Shown piece after piece: positions 5,417-7,380 of a DNA stretch of 7,380 nucleotides. The stretch is taken from positions 1 to 7,380 of the forward strand of contig DDSA01000246.1 in the NCBI GenBank assembly GCA_002343715.1, read 5' to 3'. Within the stretch, counting starts at the first letter, position 1; each line of letters begins with the position of its first letter. The notes under the pieces are model-generated. The model searched no databases, was not told the origin of the DNA, and saw nothing but the letters and a program-made list of their open reading frames with translations. This DNA comes from Phycisphaerales bacterium UBA2402. Lineage in GTDB: Bacteria > Planctomycetota > Phycisphaerae > Phycisphaerales > UBA1924. Both the position numbers and the translations under genes were made by a program.

Positions 5417-7380
5417 CTACTTGATCGGCTGGTACGGCAGGCCGAGCCGGTCGAAGATCCAGGCGACGGCGTCCACCTTCTGTTCGATGCGCTCCGAGAG
5501 GGGTGTGCCGCCCCCGTGGCCGCTGTTGCCGCTGGTGCGGAGCAGGCAATCGGCCCCCACGGCCTGGAGCCGCGCGGTCATCTTGCGGCTCTGCATGGGA
5601 TCGACGCGGGGGTCGTTGGCCCCGGTCAGGAAGAGCACCGAGGGGTACGTCACGCCTTCCCTGACGTTGTGATACGGGGAATAGGCGAGCAGCGCCCGGA
5701 ACTGGGCCTCGTCCTTCACGGTGCCGAACTCGGGGATGTTGAAGGCCCCGTTGGGCGAGAGTTCCACGCGGAGCATGTCGTAGATGCCGACGTGGCTGAC
5801 CACGGCGCGGCAGAGGTCGGGGTGCTGCGTGAGCGTCGCGCCCATGAGCAGGCCCCCGTTGCTCCCGCCCTCGATGACCAGGCGTTCGGGGCGGGTGTAC
5901 CCGGCGTCGATCATGTGGCGGCACGCCGCGGCGAAGTCGTCAAAGACGTTCTGCTTGTTCGTCAACGCGCCCTGACGGTGCCAGGCCTCGCCGTACTCGC
6001 CCCCGCCGCGGAGGTTGACCTCGGCGAAGACGAATCCCTGCTCGATGAGGATGCGGTTGGCCGCGCGGAAGGACGGGGTGATGTTGACGCCGTAGCCGCC
6101 GTAGCCGGTGATGAGGCAGGGGTGAGAGCCGTCGAGAGCGAGGCCCTTCCTGCGGATGATGTTGATGGGGACCTTGGTGCCGTCCTTGCTCGTGGCGAAC
6201 TCGCGGACGACCTCGCAGTCGTCGAAGGAGACGGGGGCCTTGACTTCGAGGGCGGTCTTCCTTGTTTCTCCGGTGGTGACATCGAACTCGTACCACGCCG
6301 CGGGGTCGATGTACGAGACGTTGCTGAAGAGAACTTTGGCATCGTCGAGGACGGTGACGCCGCCGGCATCGGCGACCCCGAGTTGGCGGGGCGAGGCGGC
6401 GGGGTTGCCGTGGTGGTCGAAGGCGCGAATCTCGCTGGGTCCGCCGAGTTGATAGGTGACGAACAGGGCGCGGGGGGCGCTGGTGAGAGAGGCCCCATCC
6501 CAGAACTCGCTGACGATGGCGTCCCGGCCTTCGGGGATGAACAGGGTGGCGGCCCTGGCACCGATGCGGGTCCAGTCGCCATCGTCGGTGATGCTGAGGG
6601 ACATGACTTTGCCCTTGGGCGCGCTGTCGCGCGAGATGAGGTAGATGGTGTTGGCGGGGCCGAAGGCGGCCTGAACGATCTTGTCGTCGTAGTCGGCCAG
6701 GTAGCGCCACGTGGCGCTGGAGTCGCGGAGGTAGAGGGCGAAGGTGCCTCCGTCGCCGTGCTGCACGGTGCAGAGCACGCGTCCGCTCTCGGGATCGGAC
6801 TGGAGCCAGATCTCGGCGATGCGGGTGAACTCGAAGGGGTTGGTGCGGCCGTAGGGCAGGGGCCGGTTCACGATGACGTGCTTGTAGGCCTGGGGCTTCT
6901 CACCGCCGATCTCGTAGAGGTCTTTCTCGGTGGGTGTGCCGAGCTTGTGGTAATAGACCTGGGTGTAGAAGTCCATGTCGGCCTCGGGGCGCTCGCCCGC
7001 GCGGGGGTAGCGCGAGTAGAAGAAGCCGATGTCCTTCTTCGACCAGGCGAGGCTGCCGCCGGCGGTGCCGCCGTTGACGCGGGGGACGACATCGCCGGTG
7101 GGCTGGCCGGTCTCGATGTCGAAGACGTGAACATCGCCGGACTCGGTCCCCGCCTTCGACAGCGAGACGGCGACGTACTTGCCCGTGTGGCTGGGGACGA
7201 ACCAATCGATCGAGGTGTGGCCCTCGGGGTCGATGACGGCGGGATCGACCAGCACCCGCTCGGTCTCGGGCTGGTGGGCCGAGTCCATGATGACCAGCAT
7301 GGGCTGCTGCTTGGGGGGTTGGCGCTTGAGGGCCAGGACCTTGCCCGCCGCGGCGTGCAGCCCGAAGTACATGGGCGACT
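5417..7380 (-). CDS. Prolyl oligopeptidase-type serine peptidase (family S9A), 5' end cut off by window edge
   Basis: Serine peptidase that by family cleaves short peptides, typically after proline. Seen: the frame is open to the window end, and the first ATG (7372) is internal, because the protein begins within the propeller region; probably 70-100 residues are missing. Numbering from that Met (651 residues visible), residues 1 to about 380 fit the beta-propeller that gates substrates and residues 385-651 the alpha/beta-hydrolase domain. The catalytic triad is intact: Ser504 in EGGSNGG, Asp587 in GANDPRVDP (with Arg589 at the substrate-binding arginine position) and His619 in NSGHGGG. Tyr424 in GYGGYG fits the oxyanion tyrosine, and RGGGEYG lies at 455-461. 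Stop is TAG. The gene is followed after 87 bases by cystathionine beta-synthase on the same strand, with no functional link evident. Whether it has a signal peptide cannot be seen, so cytoplasmic or periplasmic location is open. Exact specificity is inferred. Confidence 0.95.
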   Translation of the reverse strand, partial: SPMYFGLHAAAGKVLALKRQPPKQQPMLVIMDSAHQPETERVLVDPAVIDPEGHTSIDWFVPSHTGKYVAVSLSKAGTESGDVHVFDIETGQPTGDVVPRVNGGTAGGSLAWSKKDIGFFYSRYPRAGERPEADMDFYTQVYYHKLGTPTEKDLYEIGGEKPQAYKHVIVNRPLPYGRTNPFEFTRIAEIWLQSDPESGRVLCTVQHGDGGTFALYLRDSSATWRYLADYDDKIVQAAFGPANTIYLISRDSAPKGKVMSLSITDDGDWTRIGARAATLFIPEGRDAIVSEFWDGASLTSAPRALFVTYQLGGPSEIRAFDHHGNPAASPRQLGVADAGGVTVLDDAKVLFSNVSYIDPAAWYEFDVTTGETRKTALEVKAPVSFDDCEVVREFATSKDGTKVPINIIRRKGLALDGSHPCLITGYGGYGVNITPSFRAANRILIEQGFVFAEVNLRGGGEYGEAWHRQGALTNKQNVFDDFAAACRHMIDAGYTRPERLVIEGGSNGGLLMGATLTQHPDLCRAVVSHVGIYDMLRVELSPNGAFNIPEFGTVKDEAQFRALLAYSPYHNVREGVTYPSVLFLTGANDPRVDPMQSRKMTARLQAVGADCLLRTSGNSGHGGGTPLSERIEQKVDAVAWIFDRLGLPYQPIK

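Noticed and set aside
5406..5417. 12-bp palindrome GGGCCGCGGCCC at the peptidase stop codon, considered as a terminator
   Set aside because: It gives only a 4-bp stem with a CGCG loop and has no U run after it; GC-rich palindromes of this length are common here.

Overview
The window looks like chromosomal DNA from a high-GC planctomycete, probably of the class Phycisphaerae. This is inferred from three things together: a secreted protein ending in paired dockerin-like calcium loops, a HAF-repeat protein ending in a PAP-type variant of the PEP-CTERM sorting tail, and frequent GTG starts. No RNA gene, mobile element, CRISPR array or integrase is visible.

All recognisable genes lie on the minus strand, so transcription runs from high to low coordinates. 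In that order they are: (1) an S9A prolyl oligopeptidase-type serine peptidase, cut off at its N-terminus by the window edge (5417-7380); (2) a complete cystathionine beta-synthase with a C-terminal pair of CBS domains (3959-5329); (3) a complete secreted HAF-repeat protein with a PEP-CTERM-like tail (2607-3782); (4) a large secreted protein with a dockerin-like C-terminus, encoded between 2541 and 88. Gene 4 is split by one in-frame TAG at 1825-1827 into a 238-residue N-terminal piece with the signal peptide and a downstream 561-codon open frame with the dockerin-like end. Both pieces are in the same reading frame, with 17 sense codons between the TAG and the first GTG of the second piece. 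This suggests one ancestral gene of about 817 codons.

The first two genes are housekeeping-type enzymes (peptide breakdown; transsulfuration of homocysteine). The last two are exported proteins of unknown role, probably for surface or envelope use. The 176-base gap between the two halves holds a candidate promoter (TTGACG and TATACT) whose spacer contains ten consecutive C residues on the coding strand. That is an arrangement known from phase-variable promoters elsewhere. A 10-bp inverted repeat flanks this promoter region. A 65-base gap upstream of gene 4 contains a hairpin that could hide its ribosome binding site.

Long open frames on the plus strand (notably 385-2757 and 4112-5347) are codon-aligned antisense shadows of the real genes and are not annotated.
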